From: Lactuca virosa
Lineage: Eukaryota > Streptophyta > Magnoliopsida > Asterales > Asteraceae
Reading direction: 5' to 3'
DNA: 64,000 bases
Assembly (NCBI GenBank): GCA_928212115.1
Contig: CAKMRJ010005412.1
Coordinates: forward strand, 259,034,997 to 259,098,996
Shown: in pieces, positions 11,471 through 22,070 of the stretch
How the letters are laid out: the number at the start of each line of letters is the position of its first letter
Numbering within the stretch: position 1 is the stretch's first letter
Made by a program: the position numbers and the translations under genes
The notes under the pieces: model-generated
What the model saw: only the letters and a program-made list of their open reading frames with translations
What the model was told of the DNA's origin: nothing
The model's database searches: none

Positions 11471-12018
11471 CTATCTTCTCTCTTAATGATTGAATACTCA
11501 CCTAAAGTAAAGATTTCTTTGGAAGTTCTTGATTACCGGGGTATGTCGGGAAGTGGGGAACACGTTCTAGTGCATCTACAATTGAACCATTTAAAAGGTT
11601 GTCTGTAGATCTCACTACTGAATTTAAGTGGACAACAATATCTTTGGTCGTCGTCAGCTAAATGGTCCATTTAGGAATATAGGTGCAATGTCTTGTCACT
11701 TATAATCTGTCCAACTTACAAATATCATTTGTGTTTAAGTGGATCACAATACCGGTGATTGACCAGATCTAGACATGCAGGTGTGTACTGATAAACGATA
11801 TTGAATTGCTTGACAACTTTGATCCCAAAAGTCTTTGTTTTTGTTAAATTTGTTCATAGTTTTCCTCTATGCACAAATTTAGGGGGATAATTAAAAATTT
11901 TAAAAATCAAACAAAAAACAGAAAATTAAAAAAATCAAAAATATGTTTATTTCTGTTTTTATTTCTTTTTCAGAAAAATCAAAAATCCAAAAATAATTTT
12001 GTTTTACTTTTGAGTGTA

Positions 12019-12290
12019 TTTTATTTTTGGTTTTTACTTCTTAGTGATTTTTATTGTGTGCTAAGTTTTCTTTTAGTTTTGTTTTTATCTCAAAGTTTTG
12101 TTTGTCTTAAAACGAGAATTCAAAGGAAGAAGAGACTCAAGGAGGTTGTATTTTTATTGTGTGCTAAGTTTTCTTTTAGTTTCTTTTAGTTTTGTTTTTA
12201 CTTTTGTTTGTTTTATTTTTGGTTTTTACTTCTTAGTGATTTTTATTGTGTGCTAAGTTTTCTTTTACTTTTTAGTTTTGTTTTTATTCT
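12019..12290 (+). repeat. T-rich tandem repeats in the Copia-like interior
   Basis: The phrase ATTGTGTGCTAAGTTTTCTT recurs near 12052, 12157 and 12245, with flanking TTTGGTTTTTACTTCTTAG seen twice. The repeats follow phrases 'acaaatttagggggataatt' and 'aaattaagggggagaaatc' (about 11874 and 10730), which look like duplicated polypurine tracts. Confidence 0.7.
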
Positions 12291-12872
12291 GAGCCAAGGT
12301 TACATCCTTGAACAACTGTGGTGAGAAGGGTTTTTATAACTCTGTGATCCACAATGACCTTTTAGTCATTTGTTACTTTTCAAGGCGCAACAGTGATCAT
12401 TGAAGAATTCTCATTCGAAGGAACAAGAAGTGAAGATTATTCTTTCAACATACAATCTTTCAACCCCAGAAGCAAGGTGAAGTTGTACTTGAAGATTATG
12501 TGACGAGTTGGATTGAAGCCTCCTCAATCAATTTGCTGCTATCTATGAACCTGCTGAAGTGATCCAGAGGATTCGGTCTCTCTGTTATCCTCTCTGAAGA
12601 TTCTCAAGTTGAAAGTGCTGATTTTCAAAAATCTTTACAAGAAGCCTCCACACCCAACGTGCGTTCAAAGTCAAATTTTCGAAGAAAAGCCTAAGTGTTC
12701 AAGATGAAGTCATTCGCATAGAAGATTCATATGTTCATCTTGAAGTTGTGAAGAAATCGAAGTTTGAAGCTGAAGCCAAGCACAAAGCGAAGATTGAAAA
12801 GAAAAGCAAGCTACAAACCCAGGGGGGTTGTTAGGTCATAAAAAAAGAAGGCTATAAACCAATGGGGAGATT

Positions 12873-13333
12873 GTTAGGTCTAAAATATTGTTTATACTTT
12901 GCTTTTCTAGGCATTTGTAGTTTTCGATCTAGTGTCGAAAACAATATTGGGTTTTATTGTAGTTTGGACCGAAATCTCATGTGATTTCGGTCTAGCTATT
13001 GAGTTTTGGGCTTAGGTTTTCGGTCCATATATATAAATAGTCATTATGAGCGTGTTTAGGAGGGAGACACTAGAGGCTAAGGAGTAGAAAACGTTCAAGG
13101 GGCTGATTTGTTGATATCTTGGTGTTCTAGAGAGAGAAAGTAAGAGAGAACTTGTGTGTGTGTGTATGAATCTTGTGTACATGGATCATTATTGAATATC
13201 ATTGAGTGCATTGAAGACTCATCTTGTTCTTCTTCTTCTTCATCTCTATTTGATTTTGCATCATCCACTTGATTGGGATTCCGCACCATCAAGTGGATCA
13301 GATTGATACATCAAAGCGATTTAGGGACTTACA
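12873..13333 (+). repeat. 3' LTR of the 7.8-13.3 kb Copia-like element
   Basis: It begins TGTTAGGTCT after the purine tract AATGGGGAGAT (12862-12872) and ends GGGACTTACA. It is collinear with the left LTR throughout. The duplication GTTAT follows at 13334-13338. Confidence 0.95.
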
Positions 13334-13421
13334 GTTATTTTTATAAATTTTTATATTTATACATTTTGATTATATATAATGATATTTTGGTTGAATCAAT
13401 ATAAATTAAACATTCATATAA

Positions 13422-15205
13422 GACAAAATTACAAAAATGGTCCCTGTGGTTTGCCAAAAGTCATAAAGTCAGTCTCTGCTAATTATTTTTGACAAACATG
13501 ATCCATGTAGTTTCCAAAACTTGCATGAATGACCCTTTATGTTGACTTCGTTACAATTCATCCGTTAGTGTAAGGGTATTTTGGTCTTTTCAAGTAGCAG
13601 GGACTGAGTTTGTGACTATGGGTAAACCATATGGACCATTTATGTAATTTTTTTTTTTAATATTTTATGTTTATGAGTTTGTGGCTTTCCCACCCCTTTA
13701 CTTTTTAAAATATCACTTTGAACTTTGAAAAATGTTATTATGACCTCTCTATTTTCTAATTTTTCGTGTTTAACCTCGTATTATATATAATTTGGTTTTT
13801 ATTAATAATTTTTGTTCGTTCACCTAAAAAACTTTTTTTATTTGTTTATTTTTAAATATATGTCGGTATAATTTAAGGTGGTCACATAATATACGTTTTA
13901 TTTGTCTATGTTTCGACGCAGTTTTTTTTATGTTTCCGTGCTTAATTTTATGTACAATTCATACGTATAACTCGGGTCACATAAAATACGTTTTTTATTA
14001 TTTAAACATTCCTTCGTTAACTTAAAAAAAATCTTACTTACTTATTTTTATGCACGTTTCGATATAAATTTGTGTTTTTCTTTTTCTTTATTTTTTATGT
14101 TTCGATTTAACTTTTTTTTTGTATGTTTTGGTGCTTATTTTATATATGTTCCTACGTATGGGTTTGTTCACATATAATAGATAAAAGCGTAATTATAAGC
14201 ATTGAATTTTGTAAGTTGAATTTTGACGATTGTATTGATAAAAGTTACGTTTCGACGTAAAAAAACAGAACGAAAAAAAACGTACATAAATATAAGCACG
14301 AAACATTAAAAAAAATGCGTCGAAATTTAGACGAACTCGAATATATACTGATACGTAAAAAACGTGAAAAAATGTTTCGTCGAAACGTAGACAAACTCGA
14401 ATATAATACATTTTTTAAGCTAATGAACAAAAGTTATTATATATGACCCAAATGATACGTATAAATGTATATAAAATTAAGCATAAAAATGTACAAAAAA
14501 AATACGTCGAAACTTAGACAAACTCGAATATAATACGTTTTTTAAAATTAACAAACAAAAGTTATTATATATGACCCGTCTCATACGCAGGAAACACACA
14601 TAAAGTTAAACAAAAAAAGTTACGTCGAAACGTTGACAAACTCGAATTTTAACCGAAAAATTTATAAAAAAACATGTAATTTTTTTTTAAAAAAAAATTA
14701 ACAAAAGAAAGTTCTAAATTAAAGTCAAAACGTTGACCACCATGAATTATACCGACTAATATATAAAAGTAAACATGTAAAAGTAGTTTTTTAGGTTAAC
14801 GAATGAAACTTATTAATAAAAATCAAATTATATATAATACGGGGTTAAACACGAAAATTTAGAAAATAGAAGGGTGAAAGTAACATTTTTTAAAGTTCAA
14901 AGTGAATGATTCAAAGTGATATTTTAAAAAGTAAAGGGGTGGAAAAGCCACAAACTTATAGACATAAAATATTAAAAAATTACATAAATGGTCCCTATGA
15001 TTTACGCATAGTCACAAACTCAGTCTCTGCTACTTGAAAAGACCAAAATACCCTTATACTAACGGATGAACAGTAACGACGTCAGCAAAAAGGGTCATTC
15101 ATGCAAGTTTTGGACATCACAGGGACTATGTTCGTCAAAAAAAATTAGCAGGGACTGACTTTGTGACTTTTGAAAAACCACTGGACCATTTTTTGTAATT
15201 TTGTC
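13422..15205. mobile_element. Non-autonomous Mutator-like foldback element
   Basis: A 1784-bp element has a perfect 9-bp duplication TTCATATAA on both sides (13413-13421 and 15206-15214). Its ends are inverted copies, GACAAAATTACAAAAA and its complement, and the inverted similarity extends well over 300 bp on each side and, in decayed form, toward the centre. Nine-base duplications and long inverted ends are characteristic of Mutator-like elements. No MuDR-type transposase can be read. The centre (about 14310-14640) has about three tandem copies of a ~130-bp unit containing CGTCGAAAC(G/T)TAGACAAACT. It sits 80 bp from the Copia-like element's right LTR. Confidence 0.88.
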
Positions 15206-15214
15206 TTCATATAA

Positions 15215-15709
15215 TGTTAGTTTTAAAACTAAAGAATAACTATTCAATTAAGAAGCATGAGAATGTGACTTTACTTTAAAAACTAAATTATAGCTACTAT
15301 GAAGATGTGAAAATGGAATATGTTAAAGTGTAATGTAATTATGAAGCTTTCTATCAGTATCTAAGTTGCTGAAATATGTGAAAAATATAAGTATTTATGT
15401 TGATCTTGGAAGATTTTTAGTTATGTTTATGACTCTTGGATGGGTGTTGGTGAATTTTGAAAAATTCACGGGTCTTGGTGGTTGTTTTTTTTGTCAGATT
15501 TATTAATGTTTAAGTATTTTCTAGGTGCTAGGATGTTGTACTATTAGACGTTAGCATGGTGGTTTGAATTCATCATAAGTTGTTTCAACAACTGGTGTGA
15601 GTTCCTTGAGTTTTAGCTACACAAAATTTGTCATCTTTTGTTGTATTGTATTAAAAGATATAAAGGTCATTATGATCAAGTAATGACTTGTGAATATGAA
15701 TTACTTAGT
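15215..15709. other. Spacer, nothing recognised
   Basis: AT-rich DNA between the foldback element and the Gypsy element. I see no coding frame, repeat pair or element end here. Confidence 0.4.
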
Positions 15710-15817
15710 CAATTTGTAACGCCCGCAGATTCGGGCTAGTCAATTTAGAGACGATAAGCGTCAAAAATAACTTTTTAATAGAAGATTATTTAGAATAAAT
15801 AATCTTAACCAAGTTAT

Positions 15818-16677
15818 TTATGGGTTTTATACATATCCAACAATCATATGTGTGCATGCAACCCTAATTTGAGGATCTATGTTTTCACTATTAGACATAC
15901 AAGCATTGAACACAAAAACTAGAAACCCTAGGAGGCACATGTAATTTTCGAAATTAACATATAATTAGGGTTAGTATACATACATTTATTGTTATATTGT
16001 AATAACAAACAAATCCTTGAAGATCTTGAACTTTGGTAGCAAGCGCCACAAGTGTCGTGCCTCTAATGGCTCATAAACAAACCTAGCAACCAAGGATTAC
16101 TATGGAGAGAAAAGGGAAGTGGAAAATTCAGCTCTAAGCCTTTCTTGGAGTGCATGGGACGAAATCCAACCCTATAGGGGTTTATATAGATGATAAGGAA
16201 GGTTTAGGATAAGGCAGGTGTATCTTAGATAACCCTAATCCTTTAACTTCCTCCCTAAGGCTTCCAAGGCACCCTTAGAGCCCAAGGAAACCCTAGGACA
16301 CTCTAGATTTCGTTCCCCACCTATAAGGGAGGTTCTAGAATGCTCAATTCTCAACTTTTGAACATTGTCACCTTTAGTCCCTGCAGTTTCAATTAATTCC
16401 TTTAATCCCAAAATTAATTCCATATTAATTTCTGATTAAATATTAATTAAACAATATGATATCTAATTAATATATTATATCCATAATACATTAATAAATC
16501 ATTTATCTTGATTTCAAATTAATTTATTAACCAAGTAATAAATTAATAAATCATTCTTCTCTCTCTAACAGTTATCCTATTCAATTGTCAAGTTTAAAGG
16601 CAACCCAAAAGGACATTGTTACTATCAATTCAGGTACATACCAATTATAGTTATGGGCTTAGACACCTAATCCAACA
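15818..16677 (-). mobile_element. Solo LTR (Copia-like) nested in the Gypsy 5' LTR
   Basis: On the minus strand it starts TGTTGGATTAGGTGTCTAAG and has a TATA box in ATCTATATAAACCCC. The empty site survives in the right Gypsy LTR, which reads directly from CAAGTTAT into AGTATATG. In the left LTR the insertion is flanked by GTTAT (15813-15817) and GCTAT (16678-16682), a 5-bp duplication with one later change. The far end reads CCCATAA instead of ending in CA, so that terminus is altered. No interior remains, consistent with LTR-LTR recombination. Confidence 0.85.
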
Positions 16678-16689
16678 GCTATAGTATAT

Positions 16690-17350
16690 GTCACAAGGGT
16701 TCCGTACATATAAATAACGCCAAAATCCGAGTCATAACGAAGAAGTTATGACTTGTCGAAGTTTTACGGCAAAACCGGCACGGCACCGGGAAACGTAAAA
16801 AGTGATTTTTTGATAAACTACTTTTTAGCCTTAGAGATCTAAATGAAATTTGTAGTATACGTTAAACCGAGAACATACATAAAAAGAACGCCCAAATCTG
16901 ACTTTGTATGAGGAAGTTATGATTTTTCTAAGATTTGGCATAGCAGTGCACAACCTGAAATTCGAATTTTAGATCGATCGATTTTTGGCCAATGCAACCT
17001 AAATGAGAATTTAAGATCTCATTAATAAGAGCTCAATTATAAAAAGACAGACGAAAACGGAGTCCGTATGCAGAAGTTATGAATTCTACACGGTCATTTA
17101 ACAGTGTAATCTTCTCCTACTGTTAAATTTAAAATCAGTCGAGAATTAGCCGACAGGGTCAAAAGGAGAGTTGTATATCTTGTCAATACCTACGCGTGGA
17201 TATAAAGAACGTCGAAAACGTAGCTCGTATGCAAAAGTTATGGGGTTTAAAAGTCGACAGGGTGCTGCTGCGAAGGGGGTGACGTGGCGCGATCTGAGTC
17301 ATTGCTTTCTCCCCAAGTCTTGCCACTATATGGTGACATGTGGCACCCAA
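16690..17350 (+). repeat. Four ~165-bp degenerate modules in the Gypsy LTR
   Basis: A module of the form 'ATA(A)A(A)GAACGCCGAAAxC(C/G)GA ... GAAGTTATGA' occurs near 16710, 16875, 17040 and 17200. The spacing is about 160-165 bp and sequence between modules is only loosely similar. The same arrangement on the other strand is present in the LTRs at 43.2-50.4 kb. Confidence 0.75.
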
Positions 17351-18913
17351 ATTGACGAGTTGGAGGCCTAACTCGACGAGTAGAGCCATATTTCAGGCTA
17401 TAAATAGCATACGAAGGTGCCTTCATTTCTCACACCTTCCACTCTTCCTTTCTCTCCTAACCTCTCTCTAAACCTCTAGAAACCCCTCTAAAGCCTAGGG
17501 AACCTCCCTAGCAATAGAAGAAATCCCCGGAACGCCCGAAGGCTCCGAGAAAAAGAGCTTTTCGGCTCGGAAACGCTGCTCCAGCGAAGCCTGGTTTTTA
17601 ATAAAAACCCGTTGTAAGTGAGATACGCCTACCAAACTTTAAATATAGCTTATATATAAATATAATATCGTTATTATGAACCTATAAATAAGATTTATCA
17701 GTGATTCAAAGTCGTTATACTAATTGAACTATTACGGGAGAGGTGTCTAAAATGGTCACGTTGGGTTTGGTTGTTGGATTTCAGAAAAGCTATATGCCGA
17801 AATGGTCATGCCTCCCAAGTATCCTGCCTGGCTAATCCTTACTTGATAGATCATGAAGTAGACTTTGAGTTAATGATGAATCTAGACTAATAATTAGTCG
17901 CAATAAAGATTAGACTAAAACTTAGCGATAATAATGTTAGGTTTCGTCGAAGGAAAATAGAATCGTTAGAAGCGAAACGCTGCCCGAGTTTGGAATCATC
18001 ACTTTAACAAGTGAGTGCATAGTCCCTTTCATGAACATGATTTTAATACAAGTATTGATTGAAGTATTAAATATATGTTTATGTGTGAGTTATTTTGATG
18101 TTGCCTGAAATACGTGTTAAAGTACATACCTGATTATATATGGTGATTTAGGATAAAGAGTAAACCTAAATTAATTATGAGGAATATTGGGTAGTATCTT
18201 CTTATGAGTATGAATGAGTTATACACAGAGAAAAGAACTTTAAAATATATGATCGATCCGGGAGCATGGATCAGACATGGTTATTGTCCTTGGTCCGAGA
18301 GTATGGATAGGACATATTTATTTGTCATTAACCCGGGAGTATGGATTTAGACATATACAATTGTCCCTAGTCCGAGAGTATGGAACGGGCACAGTTATTG
18401 ATCCTAGAGTATGGATTAGATCTGGGAGTTTGGATTAAGTAAAGAGGTAAATTTTAATGTCCGAGAGTATGGATAGTCTCGTTGTGAGGATTGACGGGGT
18501 GGGGTAAGAGTTGCTTATATATATGGTGAAATTGTATATTTTGTGAGTTCTAAGTTATATATATGATATAACATTGTGGGATTGAAATCCTTATGTACTC
18601 ACCAGGTTTCCCAACCTGACCCGCTCAGTTTATTTGTATCACAGGTATTGATACTAAGCTACATTACACTGAGAAATTTAAAAGAGATGTAGATCACTAG
18701 TGTAATGAATGTAAGTTCTGTTTATGCTTATGTTTCTGTATTGATGATGACATCCTAATGTTTTGAAAATGAATAAAAATACATTTCTTCGGAAATGCTT
18801 GGATAACATTTTTTCTGGGAACAAATTCCGCAACATTTTTATTAAGGTACTCTGATTTTTATAAAGCATAAACAAAATCGGTCTTTTCTGGCCGTAAAAA
18901 TGGGGATGTCACA

Positions 18914-20445
18914 GTTGGTATCAGAGCATTAGTTTAAGCGAACAAGGAATAAGGATTTATTTCTAGACTTAAACTTAGAATGCTAAGCGATGATCGTGAG
19001 GAGTGTGTCTACTATATTTTTGGAAGTACACCTGAATAGACACGAGCACTAGCTCATTTAGGGAAGATGCCTAAATTGCTTTATGTGCTAAATGATCTGT
19101 GATGCTTTATGACGCCATTATTTGATTGGATCTATGGTCTGTTGCCGAGCGGATTTGGAAATATTATGTGTTCAGATTTCTAAACGTTTAATTATGATAT
19201 TAGAACTGGCATATAACTTTTCGTAGTAATTAGGAGGATTACACGTCTAAACCTTCATCTATCAATATTCTCGTCTCGATACACCGAATGCCTGCTTTGG
19301 TGTATAGTGTGTCATGATAAGGACTCGTAGCGGACCGAGTAAATGGAGGAAATGAGAAGGCTTAAGATAGTGAATGATACCTATCGGAAGATATCATGGT
19401 AGCAGTATCTTGCCTTTAGAATACGTCTAAATAGGTAATACGTCTGGTACGGGAGAAGTACACTTTCATTGGCGGAAAGAAAGAATTTTTGGTATAATCC
19501 ATGAAGTTATCCCATCGTCTGACATTTCCATCACCAACCGAGTTGAAGCGGAATTGATGATCGAAGATACGCATGGAAGAAGTCCTATTAGAGTCTAGGT
19601 AAAATTATATGATTGTTTGGACACATTTGTTAAAATTGTTTTTGATAATAACTTGGAAAAAACTGCGAGACAATACTTGGGACGAGTATGAGTGAATGGT
19701 AGTAGAGGCCTATACTACCGGAAGCGCAAGACTCGCACTTGGATCAGGGAAAGTCACAAGGTTACCAAGAAGCTAGTAATTGATTCTGTTTTGTTTGTGT
19801 ATGTCGTTACCATTGTTTTGGTAATGACTAAGAAGATGATTGTTATTCCGACCTTAGTGGTCTTGTGAAATTGATTCCGTCTAAGATAAGTATGTTACCT
19901 GGTTCAGAGAACCAAGTTCGATGTAGCATCTGACTTAAGCCAGACAGCTGAAGTGAAAGTTAATTGAAACGATCAATAGAAGTATCACGGTCGTTGTAAG
20001 AGCTTGTAGCTAGAAGTGATACATGTTAGAATGTGATTATATCACATTAGAACATGAAGGAAGTTGTCTTCAAGTTTGGAATTCTACTCTAAAAGACCTG
20101 AGTCTAAGCGTCGCATCATACGATCAGAGGTCATTAGAACATGACCCAATGGTCCATTGTGGTAATCAAAGAACTTATCTCAAGTTTGTTAAGAAGAAGA
20201 AGGAGACTCCAATAAGGATCAATATTGTGACTTGAAGGTCATGACTGAAAGTCTAACATGAGGTAGAGAGCGAGTTCGAGATCGAGCACCGCCTGTAGTT
20301 AAAGAAGTCCAAGAGTTAGATATTAATTTGAAGGAACATAGAAGTTACGGTTATCACCAAGGATGAAGAGATAACGTGTGGAGTCATTATACAAGCCCAA
20401 TTTCGTTAATGATTCCGGGACGTAATCATCATAAGGGGGGGATAA
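18914..20445 (+). pseudogene. Decayed Gypsy interior (leader/gag remnant)
   Basis: The primer site TGGTATCAGAGC is at 18916-18927 and a purine tract AAGGGGGGG precedes the right LTR near 20433. Between them no protein domain is readable and stops are frequent. About 100 bp near 19670-19780 matches the gag-region DNA of the reverse-strand Gypsy element. All pol domains are gone. Confidence 0.75.
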
Positions 20446-21024
20446 TGGTAACGCCCGCAGATTTGGGCTAGTCAATTTAGAGACGATAATAAATAATCTT
20501 AATCAAGTTATAGTATATGTCACAAGGGTTCCGTACATATAAAGAACGCCGAAATCCGAGTTATACGAAGAAGTTATGACCTGTCGAAGTTTACGGCAAA
20601 ACCGGCACGGCACCGAGAATCGTAAAAAGTGATTTTTTGATAAACTACTTTTTATCCTTAGAGATCTAAATGAAAGTTGTAGTATACGTTAAATCGATAA
20701 CATATATAAAAAGAACGCTCAAACCTGACTCACTCAGTTTATTTGTATCACAGGTGTCGATACTAAGCTACATTACATTGATATATTTAAAAGAGATGTA
20801 GATCACTAGTGTAATGAATGTAAGTTCTGTTTATGCTTATGTTTCTGTATTGAGGATGACATCCCAATGTTTTGAAAATGAATAAAAATACATTTCTTCG
20901 GAAATGCTTGGATAACATTTTTTTTTGGGAATAAATTCCGCAACATTTTTATTAAGGTACTCTGATTTTTATAAAGCATAAACAAAATCGGTCTTTTTAT
21001 GGCCGTAAAAATGGGGATGTCACA
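20446..21024 (+). repeat. 3' LTR of the Gypsy element, internally deleted
   Basis: It begins TGGTAACGCCC (one extra G relative to the left LTR) and ends GATGTCACA. It follows the left LTR to the 'aaaaagaacgc(c/t)caaa' phrase and then jumps to CTGACTCACTCAGTT, which in the left LTR lies about 1.7 kb later. A short CTGAC match at both sides suggests the deletion used microhomology. Confidence 0.88.
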
Positions 21025-21029
21025 CAATT

Positions 21030-21659
21030 ATATAGATTGAATGAATTTAAACATAAAATATCAAGATCGTTACTTAAGTTAATCGTGACATAAAATGTAT
21101 TACAGTTTATTTTTAAAATATATTTGTAATATTAATTACAAAAACCAGGTACGTAAATATGAGAAAAAAAGTTAATCGAAGAAAGTGTACATGGATAACA
21201 GTAACACAATTAATTATAGGAGTTGTTTCAAACTATGTTGAGGCTAATTCTGGTAATAAAACTCTCCACTGAGTCTTTTAATAGAGATTATTAAGGAAAA
21301 CAAAGTGGCGGAAAAAAATTACTTCTAGGAGTTATTTCAAACTAAGCTAAAGCTAATTTTGGTAATAAAACTCCCCTCTAACTCTTTTAAATATATTATT
21401 AGAGAAAACAAAATGGGAAAAATATATAGATTATTAAAGAAAACAAAGAGATAAGTTTTTGATTAACATAAAACGCTTAATATAAATCATTAAGGAAAAC
21501 AACAAGGAGTAAAAAAAGGGAAAGAGTGTTGCTCAAAATGATCGAACATGGGTAAGTGAGTTAGCAGGCGTCTAACCAAATGAGTTCAAATGCATTTCGC
21601 TAATGAAATCAAATGACTTTTTAATAACAGATGTTGACAAAATTAAAATGGGCCCTTAG
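21030..21659. other. Spacer with a short tandem duplication
   Basis: Two related ~60-bp phrases, both containing AGGAGTT(G/A)TTTCAAACTA and GGTAATAAAACTC, lie near 21218-21275 and 21326-21385. The right part may be 3' sequence of the LINE that follows on the minus strand. No gene was seen. Confidence 0.4.
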
Positions 21660-22070
21660 ACATAATGGTCTCCTCCTCTTCCTCCTCATTCTCCTCCTCC
21701 TGTGGCCTAACCAATAAAACAAGAACAAGGAAAATGGATCCCCTAAACAAATTTTTATCCATTATCTCTACTTATGACTAAATCCCATCTCTCGCATACA
21801 TTTATCAAGGTACTTCTAAAAAACAAAATCAAATGTCTTTCTAATGTCTAGTTTCAGCATCATGACCTTCTTCTTTTTATGTTTTGACCAATGTATAATT
21901 TCATTTAATATGATAGGACCGTTTATAAGTTAACAGTCTTGACGAAAGCATTTTGGATATTGCGTACCACCATTCAAATTACTTTCTTCAGCTTATTCGC
22001 CAAAGATTTGGCTATGATTTTGTATATGATCCTAACTAGGCTAACAGGGTGGTAATATGACATTGATAAC

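Larger units (their letters stand above)
7770..13333 (+). mobile_element. Complete Copia-like LTR retrotransposon, gag-only (TR-GAG-like)
   Basis: Two LTRs of about 465 and 461 bp flank a 4.6-kb interior. Both LTRs begin TGTT and end ACA, and the element is bracketed by a perfect 5-bp duplication GTTAT (7765-7769 and 13334-13338). A methionine-initiator-type primer site follows the left LTR and a purine tract precedes the right one. By eye the LTRs differ at roughly two dozen positions plus a short CTT-repeat length change, about 5 percent. The interior has a degenerate gag, the first part of a protease, and then non-coding sequence: no integrase, reverse transcriptase or RNase H is seen. It must have relied on proteins from another element. 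Confidence 0.92.
15715..18913 (+). repeat. 5' LTR of the Gypsy element, carrying a nested solo LTR
   Basis: It begins TGTAACGCCC and ends at GATGTCACA just before the primer site. A TATA box, TATAAATAG, is at 17399-17407, so transcription should start near 17430. Four ~165-bp modules lie upstream of it (see 16690-17350). The segment 18240-18500 repeats the phrase 'ccgagagtatgga' several times. Without the nested insertion the LTR is about 2.3 kb. Confidence 0.9.
15715..21024 (+). mobile_element. Gypsy-type LTR retrotransposon remnant with unequal LTRs
   Basis: The left LTR starts TGTAACGCCC and both LTRs end GATGTCACA. The element is bracketed by an exact duplication CAATT (15710-15714 and 21025-21029). 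The left LTR is 3199 bp, of which 860 bp is a nested solo LTR; the right LTR (20446-21024) is only 579 bp because about 1.7 kb of its middle is deleted. The interior is only about 1.5 kb and non-coding. A stretch at about 19670-19780 is clearly homologous, in opposite orientation, to 46780-46920 in the reverse-strand Gypsy element, so the two belong to one family. Confidence 0.9.

Noticed and set aside
16235..16423. Minus-strand 62-codon frame
   Set aside because: It lies within the nested solo LTR and has no protein similarity I recognise.
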